A stretch of 64,000 nt of DNA from Haladaptatus sp. ZSTT2. GTDB lineage: Archaea; Halobacteriota; Halobacteria; Halobacteriales; Halococcaceae. Below, in pieces: positions 1 to 7,993 of this stretch. The notes under the pieces were generated by a model. It did not search any database. It had not been told where the DNA came from and worked only from the letters and a program-made list of their open reading frames with translations. The stretch lies in the NCBI RefSeq assembly GCF_037081775.1, contig NZ_JBAMHQ010000001.1:1984001-2048000 (forward strand), written 5' to 3'. A program made the translations under genes and the position numbers. Positions within the stretch are counted from its first letter, which is position 1; every line of letters starts with the position of its first letter.

Positions 1-1068
1 ACCTGCAGGGACGCGCTCGACTTCCTCGCGTTCGCCACCCATGTAGAGGCCGACAGACTGGATGCGGTTTTTGCCCGCAGTCCCGGAGACGTAGAGTTCC
101 TGACCGCGCTCGATGGTCCCGGAGAACAGGCGACCGGATGCGACTTCGCCTGCGTGTGGGTCCATGGCGATGTCCGTGACCATGAAGACGACTTCGCCGT
201 CGTCGTCGACGTCACGCATCTGAATCGCGATTTCGCTCTCTGGGTCACCACGCCAGACGGTCGGGATACGACGTGGCTGCGCTTCGATTGGGTTCGGGAA
301 GTGCTCTGCGACCATGTCCAGCACGACGTCCGAGAGCGGCGAGAGCTCTTTGAGCTCTTCCGTGTTGTCGTTCTGGTTGTAGTCGATGATGTCACCGAAG
401 TCGATGCCGGTCTCCTGCATGGATGGGAGGCTGACTGCCCAGTTGTAGAGGGCAGAACCGAAGGCGACAGTCCCGCTCTCGACGGAGACCTTCCAGCCGT
501 CTTCCTCGTATTTCTCCTCTGCCATGCCGCGGATGAGTTCGTTGACCTCGCGGATGACCTTCTGGAGACGCTGTTGCATCTCCTGTGGGCCTTCCTGCAG
601 CTCGTTGATGAGGCGGTCGACCTTGTTGATGAACAGTGCTGGCTTGACACCCTCGCGGAGTGCCTGGCGGACAACCGTCTCAGTCTGGGGCATCGTGCCT
701 TCGACTGCGTCAACCACGATGAGCGCACCGTCGACTGCGCGCATCGCACGCGTCACGTCGCCACCGAAGTCGACGTGGCCGGGCGTGTCGATGAGGTTGA
801 TGAGGTGGTTTTTACCGTCCCATTCGTGGGTCATCGACACGTTTGCCGCGTCGATGGTGATGCCACGTTCCTGCTCGTCCTCCTCGGTGTCCATCGCAAG
901 CTGGTGGCCTGCAAGGTCCTTGGAGATCATACCTGCCCCCGCGAGCAGGTTGTCGGTCAGGGTTGTTTTACCGTGGTCGATGTGCGCCGCGATGGCCATG
1001 TTCCGGATGTGCTCCGGCTTGTCCATCAGGCGTTCACATTCCTGGACAATCTTCTTTCGTCGGCCCAT
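1..1068 (-). CDS. fusA: Translation elongation factor EF-2 (N-terminal part; runs off the window)
   Basis: Translational GTPase that moves tRNA and mRNA through the ribosome. Only the first 356 codons of what is normally a protein of about 730 residues lie in the window. The start MGRRKK is followed by the G1 motif AHIDHGKTT (28-36), RGITI (69-73), DTPGHVDF (94-101) and NKVD (148-151), the standard EF-2 G domain; domain II begins before the edge. The start ATG is at 1066-1068. In other haloarchaea this gene usually follows rps7 directly; here rps7 lies about 5 kb upstream, so EF-2 probably has its own promoter in 1069-1330. Identification is certain; only the C-terminus is missing. Confidence 0.98.
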   Translation of the reverse strand, partial: MGRRKKIVQECERLMDKPEHIRNMAIAAHIDHGKTTLTDNLLAGAGMISKDLAGHQLAMDTEEDEQERGITIDAANVSMTHEWDGKNHLINLIDTPGHVDFGGDVTRAMRAVDGALIVVDAVEGTMPQTETVVRQALREGVKPALFINKVDRLINELQEGPQEMQQRLQKVIREVNELIRGMAEEKYEEDGWKVSVESGTVAFGSALYNWAVSLPSMQETGIDFGDIIDYNQNDNTEELKELSPLSDVVLDMVAEHFPNPIEAQPRRIPTVWRGDPESEIAIQMRDVDDDGEVVFMVTDIAMDPHAGEVASGRLFSGTIERGQELYVSGTAGKNRIQSVGLYMGGEREEVERVPAG

Positions 1069-1330
1069 ATGGGCTAACCTTCCGGCAGGAGGTTCAAAAG
1101 GATAGTGTTTCGTGCGAGCCAGCGCTGACACATCAATTCTGCCGAATATCCTGGCGAAACCCGCTCAGGAGGTGTTTTCTCTCTAAACCACACCTCTGCC
1201 TTTATTCAGCTCCCAAACCGAGAAAACGAGGCGTACGTCGCTCGAAATCGCCGCAAACCGTCTCTGCCACCTGTATGTCAACAATCCCCACAAAATACTT
1301 CTCTCACCCTGCCGTTTGGTATGTATACAC

Positions 1331-2092
1331 ATGGATGTCCGTGTGCCAGCAGGCGTGTCCCAAGACCCGTTTCTCGGGGCACAGTACCTCTTTGAGACCG
1401 AATACGACCTCGACTGGCCAGTCATCGTCACGGTTCGCGACAACCCCGACGAGCGCACGTGGACGGCACACTACGTCGAACACCACTTGCTCAACATTTC
1501 GAGACAGGCCGCATCGAGCGCGATGGCCCGCGAGCTCGTGCTCCACGAGTACGCGCACATGTACCGCTACGAGCAGGGCCACCCCTCCCACCTCCAATCG
1601 ACCGCAGAAGCGCTCGTCCTCGCGTTCACCGGGCGACAGGTCGAGCAGCGAAAGCTCACCCACTGCTATCAGATTGCGAATCACATGAAGGACATCTACG
1701 CCGACGATATCACTCTCGACGTGTACCCGGCGACGAAACTCCTCGCGTTCTTAGAAGCCAGCCTCGCAACCGCCGTCGCAAACCGGCCTATCGACCGGCC
1801 CGGAGCCGTCCGCCACACCCCGGCCGCAGACCCGGATATCACCGCCGTAAACGCCGCGTTCGCACTCGGCCTCGCCGAGCGCCACGACCTCATCGAACCA
1901 GACCACCGCCTCTACGAACTCGCCGCCATCGCGGCCGCAGACGCACCGAACGTCAATTTAGATTCGTTCAAGCGCCGATTCCGCACGCTCTCACGCGACA
2001 CGAATACGAGCGAGTATCGCAAGGCGCTCGTGGATATCACGAGAAAATATGCCATGCACACCGGCGGTGCGGGCGACGCGGCAGCCGACTGA
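1331..2092 (+). CDS. Conserved haloarchaeal protein with HExxH motif (DUF5781-like, putative zinc peptidase fold)
   Basis: A 253-residue soluble protein, divergent from EF-2. Residues 72-76 read HEYAH inside a helix-like stretch (ELVLHEYAHMYRYEQGH), the HExxH signature of zinc metallopeptidases; the following GHPSH could supply another ligand. There is no signal peptide or membrane segment, so a cytoplasmic role is expected. I chose MDVRVPAGV at 1331 rather than the in-frame start at 1316 because conserved-looking sequence begins there. From memory the family next to haloarchaeal fusA is called DUF5781, but I could not check this. The acidic composition and codon use match the neighbours. Proteolytic activity is inferred from one motif only. 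Confidence 0.8.
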   Translation: MDVRVPAGVSQDPFLGAQYLFETEYDLDWPVIVTVRDNPDERTWTAHYVEHHLLNISRQAASSAMARELVLHEYAHMYRYEQGHPSHLQSTAEALVLAFTGRQVEQRKLTHCYQIANHMKDIYADDITLDVYPATKLLAFLEASLATAVANRPIDRPGAVRHTPAADPDITAVNAAFALGLAERHDLIEPDHRLYELAAIAAADAPNVNLDSFKRRFRTLSRDTNTSEYRKALVDITRKYAMHTGGAGDAAAD

Positions 2093-2094
2093 GC

Positions 2095-3522
2095 CTACGC
2101 CAGCCCGACGGTCTGCAAGGCGACGTCGAGTAACGACCCATCAGACCCATCGCTGTCGGTGGTGTTCGTCGTATTGTCGTCGAGCACCGTCCCCGTGGTA
2201 TCGGTGGTGTTCTCGACGAGGTCTGTCGTTTCGGTGGTCGTCTCATCGACCGTTTCGACGGTATCGTCAACCGTTTCCTCGGTGGTGTTTGTCGTCTCAT
2301 CGACTGTCGTAGTCGTCTCTTCGGTTGTACTCTCGACTGTTTCGGCGGTGTCGTCAACGGTCTCCTCGGTGGTGTTGGTGGTGTTTTCGACTGTTTCAGT
2401 CGTCTCTTCGACGGTCCCTGACGTGTCAGTGACCGTTTCGTCAACCGTATCGGTAGTATCGTTCACCGTCTCAGTCGTGTCGTTCACCGTCTCATCAACG
2501 GTCTCTGAGGTGTCGTTCGTCGCCCCGCCGGTGGTGTCGTCAACGAGGTCTGTTGTGTCGTCTACCGTCTCATCCACGGTATCCGTCGTGTCGTCGGTGG
2601 TGTTGTCTACTGTGTCCGTCGCGTCGCCAGTCGTGTCTCCGACGGTGTCGGTGGTGTTGTCCACCGTCTCCGTTGAATCATTGACTGTATCGTCTATCGT
2701 GCCGGTCGTGTTGTCCACACCTTCCTCTATCGTCTCGGTTGGATTCTCGATGACGTCGTCCACGGTGTCGGTGGTGTCATCAACAGAGTCTGTGACGTTG
2801 TCGGTGGTCTCATCGACCGTATCAACCGGGTTGTCGAGTGTTTCGTTTACGGTGTCGGTGGTGTTGTTCACCACGTCTGGCACGTCCTCCGTCGTGTCGT
2901 CCACCGTCTCGGTGGCGTCATCCGTCGTCTCGTCCACCACATCGGTCGTCTCGTTCAGGTCGGGCGTGGGGCTTTCCGAGTTCGAGGAGTTGTTGAGGAG
3001 GTCTGGTGGCAGCTCCAAGCCGCCGGGTTCGGGGGCGTCTGCTGCCGCATCGGGGCCGGCTATCAGCTCCATGTTCTGTGAGTCGAGCGAGTCAGCAGAC
3101 AGGTAGTACGCCTCGACGACGGTCGGGGAGTCTTGATCGAGCGGGATGCACGCGTGCAGCGTGGCGAGCGTGTTCACCAGCTGGTTCTCGCCGTTGGTGT
3201 ACATGACGAGCGACTGGTTTACCCGACTCTCTTCCATCTCAATTCGCTTCTGGATGGAACTGGCGTTCATGTAGATGGTCACGTCCTTCATCGTCGCCTT
3301 CGTCACCGTGACCTTGTTCACGTCAGGTGCTTGTTTCTCTGCGCAGATGAGACCGCCATTCTCGTCTAAGTCGATGGCACCGGTTTCGACGGTGAACGAT
3401 TCGCGGTCCTCGACTTCTTCGGGGGCCGCGCTCGCCACGTCGGTTGCGAGAAAGCCGACGCCGACACTCGTTACGACGAGCGACGCGGCGACGACTGCCA
3501 GAACGCTACGCACTGGCCTCAC
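2095..3522 (-). CDS. Secreted Thr/Asp/Val-repeat protein, third gene of DUF6230-DUF6114 operon
   Basis: A protein of about 475 residues starting at a GTG inside the end of the DUF6114 gene; a second GTG at 3513 would give an 8-nt overlap, and either start implies translational coupling. A signal peptide (RSVLAVVAASLVVTSVGVGF) is followed by a globular part of about 150 residues containing a cysteine pair (LICAEK, LHACIPL). A Pro/Asn-rich linker follows, then about 265 residues of degenerate TVDDTTDTV-like repeats rich in D, E, T and V. The repeat tail holds at least 15 N-x-S/T sequons, so heavy surface glycosylation is plausible. It ends in a short hydrophobic segment (LLDVALQTVGLA), not a PGF-CTERM anchor. 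Function is unknown; a stalk or adhesin-like surface role is inference. Confidence 0.75.
   Translation of the reverse strand: MRPVRSVLAVVAASLVVTSVGVGFLATDVASAAPEEVEDRESFTVETGAIDLDENGGLICAEKQAPDVNKVTVTKATMKDVTIYMNASSIQKRIEMEESRVNQSLVMYTNGENQLVNTLATLHACIPLDQDSPTVVEAYYLSADSLDSQNMELIAGPDAAADAPEPGGLELPPDLLNNSSNSESPTPDLNETTDVVDETTDDATETVDDTTEDVPDVVNNTTDTVNETLDNPVDTVDETTDNVTDSVDDTTDTVDDVIENPTETIEEGVDNTTGTIDDTVNDSTETVDNTTDTVGDTTGDATDTVDNTTDDTTDTVDETVDDTTDLVDDTTGGATNDTSETVDETVNDTTETVNDTTDTVDETVTDTSGTVEETTETVENTTNTTEETVDDTAETVESTTEETTTTVDETTNTTEETVDDTVETVDETTTETTDLVENTTDTTGTVLDDNTTNTTDSDGSDGSLLDVALQTVGLA
2160..2961 (-). repeat. Degenerate coding repeat tract (TVDDTTDTV-type units)
   Basis: About 800 bp of imperfect short repeats inside the secreted-protein gene. 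Each unit encodes roughly 7-11 residues built from T, V, D, E and N. Units vary at the DNA level (different Thr and Val codons), so the tract is an old, diverged repeat rather than a fresh expansion. The reverse strand is open by chance because of the composition. Confidence 0.85.
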
Positions 3523-3952
3523 CGGCGCTTGTGTCGTCGCCTGTTTTGCGCTTGCGTTCCCACGCAACACAGAGATTCCCGCCGATGATGCCGATGAGCA
3601 TGCCGATGAGGAGGCCACCGAGCGCGCCCATGAGTGAGAGAATCGAGAGCACCACGCCCGCCACGCCGAAGATGGTCGCGTGTTCCGGCATGGCGAGTGC
3701 GCCCACGCCCGTAAGGAAAACGAATGTGGCGAACACTAGCCCGATGATGGTGAACGTCCCACCGATGAAGATGAGTTCGCCCGCGAACTGCAGCGGGACG
3801 TAGCCGATGATGAGGCCGGCGAGGAGGAGCAACACGCCACCGAGGAACGGTCGCTTCACTCGCCACGCGGTAAACTGGTTGTGTCGCCGTCTGAGGGGAG
3901 CTATTCCCGGAATCATGGTGGTGTTGGTCTGCTCAGACGCCATGGGTCTCAT
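3506..3952 (-). CDS. DUF6114-like integral membrane protein
   Basis: A 148-residue protein with about four hydrophobic segments (for example FLGGVLLLLAGLIIGYVPL and ATIFGVAGVVLSILSLMGAL) and small cytoplasmic ends. The start ATG overlaps the stop of the upstream DUF6230 gene as ATGA, and its own end overlaps the next gene, so all three genes are read as one coupled unit. The W-R-x-x-RP-F-L-G-G-V opening and overall size fit DUF6114, a family I recall beside DUF6230 in Streptomyces genomes. No catalytic motif is visible. It may be a membrane partner that anchors or exports the two secreted neighbours; that role is inferred from context only. Confidence 0.8.
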   Translation of the reverse strand: MRPMASEQTNTTMIPGIAPLRRRHNQFTAWRVKRPFLGGVLLLLAGLIIGYVPLQFAGELIFIGGTFTIIGLVFATFVFLTGVGALAMPEHATIFGVAGVVLSILSLMGALGGLLIGMLIGIIGGNLCVAWERKRKTGDDTSAGEASA

Positions 3953-4602
3953 TCTCCGTCGCCGCTGGTTTCGTCGTACTGTCCGTCGCCGTCCGCGTCG
4001 TACTGGATGTCGAGTTCCAGCCCGGGCAGACTGATGGTGTTGGTCGCCAGATAGTGGGTGTTAATCTTGGCGTTTTTCAGCACCTGGGCAGGGCCGTCGC
4101 TGTCGATGCTGACCGTCCGTCCCTCGATGTCTTCGGTCGCAGATCCCGACTTGATGTCGAACTTTCTGGTCGGATCGTCGGAGTCGTGTTCATCGATGAG
4201 CTGGTGGTTGAACGTCGCCTGCTCGGCTTGGATGTTGCTCACCTTGATGATTTGCTGATCTGCTTCGACCGTCTCACTAGAGGTCATCACGATGCGCGCG
4301 TTCCCGCTGAGGCCGGGTATCGAATCGACGTCGAGTTCTTTGATGAGTTTCATCCCGTCGATTTCGACCCCTTTCTGCTCGACGACCGCCATGGGGTAGG
4401 CCCCTTGCTCGCTTGTGTCGTCGGAGCCGGGGTAGATAACGGCTGAATCGGCTCGAATCTCGTCTGCTTGAATCGTAAACCCGCCGATGCCTGCGAGCGG
4501 CGCGGCGTAGGCCGTTCCCGTGGACATTACGAGAACGCCCACGAGCAGGAGGGTTCCGAACGATGCGCTCATTCCTTTCGCCAGGAGTGCTTTTCTGTAC
4601 AT
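3949..4602 (-). CDS. DUF6230-like secreted protein, first gene of the operon
   Basis: A 217-residue protein beginning MYRKALLAKGMSASFGTLLL, a signal peptide ending near AYAAPLAG. The mature part is a beta-rich acidic domain with repeated short strands (for example VSNIQAEQATFNHQL, KNAKINTHYLATNTISLPGL) and an Asp-rich C-terminus (DADGDGQYDE) that could bind calcium. The start was set at 4602; the upstream in-frame extension lacks sense as a signal sequence. Size, secretion and pairing with a DUF6114 membrane protein match the actinobacterial DUF6230/DUF6114 pair. Molecular function is unknown. The lipid- or surface-binding idea sometimes attached to this family is not supported by anything visible here. 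Confidence 0.8.
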   Translation of the reverse strand: MYRKALLAKGMSASFGTLLLVGVLVMSTGTAYAAPLAGIGGFTIQADEIRADSAVIYPGSDDTSEQGAYPMAVVEQKGVEIDGMKLIKELDVDSIPGLSGNARIVMTSSETVEADQQIIKVSNIQAEQATFNHQLIDEHDSDDPTRKFDIKSGSATEDIEGRTVSIDSDGPAQVLKNAKINTHYLATNTISLPGLELDIQYDADGDGQYDETSGDGE

Positions 4603-4853
4603 GGGTATCACTGAGGATGACGACGGGTGTGGCGGGGCACGCGTCGAGTGACTATCCCTACTGTTGGGAACCCGCGCGTGACCTGTCGTCACATACCACG
4701 TGCAAGGCCAGAACTCCATGTCACAGTTTCCCCGGGATAACCCGGGCTTTTATGATAAATTGTGTGGAATAGAAACTTTACACTTCTACTATTAATTGAA
4801 AAACTAGTATTTTACTCGACCTGTCCGGTTTTCATGCACGTACCCTCGGTGCC
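4603..4853. other. Divergent intergenic region upstream of the DUF6230 operon
   Basis: No gene is visible here. The part near 4740-4815 is clearly AT-rich against the surrounding high-GC DNA and contains several TATA-like stretches (for example TTTATGATAAATTG), so it probably carries the promoter of the leftward DUF6230 operon. No tRNA or conserved RNA structure is recognised. Confidence 0.6.
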
Positions 4854-4869
4854 TATAAACACCCGGGTG
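4854..4869 (+). promoter_or_regulatory. TATA box with CACCCG extension for the 4914 gene
   Basis: TATAAACACCCGGGTG starts 60 nt before the ATG at 4914. The first 12 bases recur, on the other strand, 61 nt before the start codon of the convergent gene ending at 5448. Identical sequence and identical spacing make this a likely shared promoter with an extra regulatory half-site. Confidence 0.6.
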
Positions 4870-4913
4870 CAGACTGCACGACGTTTTTCACACGGTCGGT
4901 CGAACTGCGTGCC

Positions 4914-5441
4914 ATGACAGAGACTCGCACGCTCGCCGTCGATATCACCGGCGAACAGGTAGAAGCCGCCGTTGCCGGTGGCCTGTTCGGCGCGTTTCAA
5001 GGCGGACTGCTTCTCCAGCTCTGGAATCCGGATGCCATCCGCGAGATTGGCGCAACCGTGGGGATGGCGTCACTGAACGGTGGCTGGCTGGCGCTGTTTG
5101 GCTACGGCGTTTTATTCGGTGTTCCCTTCACCGCGGCTGTCTCCGGGTCGGCTGACACCCTCGTCACCACCTTCACCGCACTCTCGCGTCGCAACGCAGT
5201 CCTCGAAAAACTCCTCGACCCACTGTTGAGCCGCTCACCGCTCGGCGCGACGCTGTTCGCGCTCGGGCAGGGCTACGGCATCGTCGTTGGTCTTCTGTTC
5301 TGGAGTCTTTTCGTACCCGGCTGGCTCGCCGTCCTCGGGCACTCCACTGCAACCCCTGTTTTCGACCCCGTTGCGCTCTTCAGCTGGGCGACCTACGGCG
5401 GCATGATGGGGCTGGTGTACGGACTCATCCGCGACCACTAA
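4914..5441 (+). CDS. Haloarchaeal membrane protein of unknown function
   Basis: A 175-residue protein with about four hydrophobic segments: AAVAGGLFGAFQGGLLLQL, GGWLALFGYGVLFGVPFTAA, LGQGYGIVVGLLFWSLFVPG and ALFSWATYGGMMGLVYGLI. The N-terminus (MTETRTLAVDITGEQ) is cytoplasm-like with no signal peptide. No known transporter or enzyme motif is visible. It is convergent with the DUF5518-like membrane gene, with only 6 bp between stops, and both share the same promoter core, suggesting joint expression. I do not recognise the family. Confidence 0.75.
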   Translation: MTETRTLAVDITGEQVEAAVAGGLFGAFQGGLLLQLWNPDAIREIGATVGMASLNGGWLALFGYGVLFGVPFTAAVSGSADTLVTTFTALSRRNAVLEKLLDPLLSRSPLGATLFALGQGYGIVVGLLFWSLFVPGWLAVLGHSTATPVFDPVALFSWATYGGMMGLVYGLIRDH

Positions 5442-5447
5442 CGGGCG

Positions 5448-5924
5448 TTACCGACCGAGAACCCGGTCTACCGCCCGCCGCACCGCGGCCCCGACGAACG
5501 CACCACCCACCGATTCGAGGGTGATGAACACCAGTATCGTCAGCAAGATGAGTAGGTGTCCGGTTCCACCCATGTGGTCGTACCACGGACTCACCGGGCC
5601 AACGGCGTTCAGCAACACCGATGGCGGCTCGCTGTAGAGGCCAATGAGGCTCCCAATCAGTATGACGACGAGCCCACCCGCAAAGCCCGTGATGGCTCCG
5701 ACGACAAGCCCGTGTGCAAGGCCGCGAACCCCGCCACCTGCCGCGTAGGCTGCGACGAACCCGGCGAGCACCCCGCCGCCAACGATACCGAGAATGGGAA
5801 TGATGAGGGCGTTCAGATTGACGAGTACCCCGACCGTTGACGCGCCGACGAGCACCGGTATCGAGAACTCAACGTCGGGAAGCCCATCTCTGGAGACTGG
5901 AACGCGAGTGTCTGTCTCTGTCAT
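5448..5924 (-). CDS. DUF5518-like small membrane protein
   Basis: A 158-residue protein with a short hydrophilic N-terminus (MTETDTRVPVSRDGLP) and four hydrophobic segments rich in Gly and Ala, among them LNALIIPILGIVGGGVLAGF and GLVVGAITGFAGGLVVILIG. This Gly-rich, four-helix layout is typical of the haloarchaeal DUF5518 group. No catalytic residues stand out. The start ATG at 5922-5924 lies 61 nt from a TATA box identical in its 12-base core to that of the convergent gene at 4914. Function is unknown. Confidence 0.75.
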   Translation of the reverse strand: MTETDTRVPVSRDGLPDVEFSIPVLVGASTVGVLVNLNALIIPILGIVGGGVLAGFVAAYAAGGGVRGLAHGLVVGAITGFAGGLVVILIGSLIGLYSEPPSVLLNAVGPVSPWYDHMGGTGHLLILLTILVFITLESVGGAFVGAAVRRAVDRVLGR

Positions 5925-5971
5925 TCACCTAGGCGACTCTGTAGCTCTCAAAAAGGCTGCTGGCGGGAACA

Positions 5972-5985
5972 CACGGGTGTTTATA
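5972..5985 (-). promoter_or_regulatory. TATA box with CACCCG extension for the DUF5518-like gene
   Basis: Read on the minus strand this is TATAAACACCCGTG, 61 nt upstream of the ATG at 5924. It repeats the 12-base core TATAAACACCCG seen at 4854 before the convergent gene at nearly the same distance. Confidence 0.6.
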
Positions 5986-6035
5986 CGGGCGAACGCCGTC
6001 GCTCGCGACGTGTGAAATGTGAGAGAAGGGAACGG

Positions 6036-6650
6036 TTACCGAGCGGCGGCGGCGACGCGCTCTTTCTCTTCTTTCTGCCCGATCGGGTACGACTGGACGT
6101 CGTAGTCTGCTGCGCCCATCAGCTGGGATGCAAGCGCCTCTGCGGCGCTGGTTGGCTTCTTGTAGGAGCCACTGTACGCACCCTGTGCGATGAACTTCAG
6201 TGCTTGGTCGACACGGCGCTGTGGCGCAACGTCGACGGCCTGTGGAACCGAGATGCCACCGTACTTGAGACGGACGGTCTCTTCACGGGGCGAGGAGTTC
6301 TCGACGGCGCGAACGAGAATCTGGACGGGGTTCTCGTCGGTGCGCTCTGCGATGATGTCGAACGCGTCGCGGACGATGGAACTCGCCTGCTGTTTTTTGC
6401 CCGTGTTCTCCTCGGTCTGCATCAGACGGTTGATGAGCCGTTCGACGATGCTGACTTCGCTCTTCTGGAACTGCTTGTTCGCGTGGCGTCCCATCGTGTG
6501 GGCGATGGGCGTCACGGTGATGTAGCGTTTGGTGCTCGGGTCCGTGTATTCGATTTCCGACACGTCCCACTTGCCAAACAGCTCAGCGACGGTGCTTGCC
6601 TCTTCTGCGTCGACTGGCTGGTCTGGCTCTGGAGCTTCCTCGTCGCTCAT
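6036..6650 (-). CDS. rps7: 30S ribosomal protein S7
   Basis: Small-subunit protein that nucleates folding of the 16S rRNA 3' domain and contacts E-site tRNA. The 204 residues show an archaeal acidic N-terminal extension, then the S7 core with [19 protein letters not shown], the helix [18 protein letters not shown], and the conserved VKYGGxxVPQAVDVxPQRRxDQAL region near 130-155, ending [16 protein letters not shown]. The start ATG overlaps the rps12 stop as ATGA, so the two are coupled. It ends the rpoH-to-rps7 run; the usual next gene, fusA, is displaced by about 5 kb. Confidence 0.98.
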   Translation of the reverse strand: MSDEEAPEPDQPVDAEEASTVAELFGKWDVSEIEYTDPSTKRYITVTPIAHTMGRHANKQFQKSEVSIVERLINRLMQTEENTGKKQQASSIVRDAFDIIAERTDENPVQILVRAVENSSPREETVRLKYGGISVPQAVDVAPQRRVDQALKFIAQGAYSGSYKKPTSAAEALASQLMGAADYDVQSYPIGQKEEKERVAAAAR

Positions 6651-7075
6651 CGGACTGGCTTCTCCTTGTTGCCACGGACGAGTTCGATCATGGACACGCC
6701 ATTGACCTTCTCGACCTTGTAGTTGACACCCGAAAGGTCACCCATTGCGCGACCCTTCGCGCCGCCGATGCCGGCGATGGTGACTTCGTCGTGTTCGTCA
6801 ATGAACGAGATTGCGCCGTCACCAGGACAGAAGGCGGTGACTTGCTTCCCGTTCTTGATGAGTTGAACACGGACACATTTTCGGATTGCAGAGTTGGGCT
6901 GTTTTGCCTCAATGCCCACTTTCTCCAGGACGATACCTCGGGCCTGCGGTGCGCCCTCGAGAGGGTCAGACTTGACGCCGAGCCCTCGGGCGCGCCGCGC
7001 GTACTCAGAGTCGGACCATCGGTGTGACTGACGGTCCTTTTTGAGCTTCCGCGCGGCGTACTTGCCGTTCGCCAT
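6647..7075 (-). CDS. rps12: 30S ribosomal protein S12
   Basis: Decoding-centre protein of the small subunit. Its 142 residues carry the archaeal/eukaryal S12 (S23e) features: [20 protein letters not shown] start, [15 protein letters not shown], and a central [18 protein letters not shown] segment, ending [13 protein letters not shown]. Normal length for the family. It overlaps rps7 by 4 nt. A CTTAAG-type TATA element lies about 26-33 nt upstream at 7101-7108, so rps12-rps7 probably has its own promoter besides read-through from the polymerase operon, from which it is separated by an opposite-strand membrane gene. Confidence 0.98.
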   Translation of the reverse strand: MANGKYAARKLKKDRQSHRWSDSEYARRARGLGVKSDPLEGAPQARGIVLEKVGIEAKQPNSAIRKCVRVQLIKNGKQVTAFCPGDGAISFIDEHDEVTIAGIGGAKGRAMGDLSGVNYKVEKVNGVSMIELVRGNKEKPVR

Positions 7076-7100
7076 AGTACGCTTTCGTACCTGATGGAGC

Positions 7101-7108
7101 TACTTAAG
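7101..7108 (-). promoter_or_regulatory. TATA box for rps12-rps7
   Basis: GCTTAAGT on the minus strand, 26-33 nt before the S12 start codon, fits a haloarchaeal TATA element giving a nearly leaderless transcript. Confidence 0.5.
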
Positions 7109-7218
7109 CCTCCCTTTTCGCACCCGCAGACGGGCGCTCTGTGGCGAATGTGGCTCGTGGTATCACGCGCCCGGGGTCGATAAAAAGATTATTACGGTTT
7201 TCGCGTCTACATTTGCCT

Positions 7219-7473
7219 ATGTCCACCCCTCCGAACACCGAACCTTCCTCGGGCCAGGAGTTCTTAGAAACTCTGTTTCGGTATTCGTTCGTGTTGAAGC
7301 TCATCGGCATCGTCGTTGGCCTGTTTGTCTTTGGCTATCTCATCGATACCTTCGGCGCACCGAACTCCTTTACCGGCATCGTCGTTGGCATGTCTTGGAG
7401 CCTCTCTGTCCTCCTTGCGCTCGCCATCGTCATCATAGGTGGCCTTTCGCTGATTCGCCAGGCACTCGAGTAA
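7219..7473 (+). CDS. Small two-helix membrane protein
   Basis: An 84-residue protein starting MSTPPNTEPSSGQEFLETLF, with two hydrophobic segments (FVLKLIGIVVGLFVFGYLI and SWSLSVLLALAIVIIGGLSL). The ATG at 7219 was preferred to the in-frame 7141 start because an AT-rich promoter (GATAAAAAGATTATTA near 7178) lies between them. It sits on the opposite strand between nusA and rps12, interrupting the ribosomal/polymerase run. No functional motif is visible and I do not recognise the family. Confidence 0.7.
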   Translation: MSTPPNTEPSSGQEFLETLFRYSFVLKLIGIVVGLFVFGYLIDTFGAPNSFTGIVVGMSWSLSVLLALAIVIIGGLSLIRQALE

Positions 7474-7567
7474 GTCGCATTTTTCAGGTATCCCACGGTT
7501 CACAGACGCACAGAGCGACCGCTGTCGGTCGTCGGTCGCCACAGAAAATCCGCCTCGCGCGTGCGGG

Positions 7568-7993
7568 TCAGGTTAACTGGATGTCGTCGATGTCGTGGTG
7601 GCGCTTTGCAAACAGGCGCGCCGCGTGGATGTTGCGCCCGCCTTTGCCAATCGCCACGCCCACATCTTCCTGTGCCACCTCGGCGTAAGCCACCATGTCG
7701 TCGTTCCGACTGATGGTGACGTGATACACCGCGGCGGGTGCGAGCGCGTTCGCGACGAACGCCTCGGGCGTGTCCGCGTTTTCGATAAGTTCGATGTCGC
7801 GGCCAAGTTTGTCTTCGACCTCTCGGACGTGCGCCCCGCCGGGGCCTATCGCTTGGCCCATCTCACCCGCGCCGACGAGGATGAGTACGCGGTCGTTTTC
7901 CTCATCGACCACGCAGTCGCGGGCGCTCGCGCCGGTCACGTCCTCGAAGAGGGCAATGAACTGGCGCGCTTGGTCCGAGAGGGTGACTTTCAT
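7568..7993 (-). CDS. nusA: NusA-like transcription termination/antitermination factor (archaeal, KH domains)
   Basis: A 141-residue archaeal NusA, which has only the two KH RNA-binding domains and lacks the bacterial N-terminal polymerase-binding and S1 domains. GxxG loops appear as AIGPGGAHV (first KH) and AIGKGGRNIHAA (second KH). It directly follows rpoA2; stop and start overlap by one base (TGATG), the usual place for this gene in Euryarchaeota. Likely acts on RNA polymerase or nascent rRNA, though its archaeal role is less well defined than the bacterial one. Confidence 0.95.
   Translation of the reverse strand: MKVTLSDQARQFIALFEDVTGASARDCVVDEENDRVLILVGAGEMGQAIGPGGAHVREVEDKLGRDIELIENADTPEAFVANALAPAAVYHVTISRNDDMVAYAEVAQEDVGVAIGKGGRNIHAARLFAKRHHDIDDIQLT

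Noticed and set aside
2160-2961. CRISPR or minisatellite non-coding repeat
   Set aside because: The repeats keep one open reading frame with signal peptide and stop, so they are coding.
2159-3106. Plus-strand ORF of 315 codons rich in Val and Ser
   Set aside because: It is the antisense of the repeat tract and reflects its composition; no start, promoter or domain supports it.
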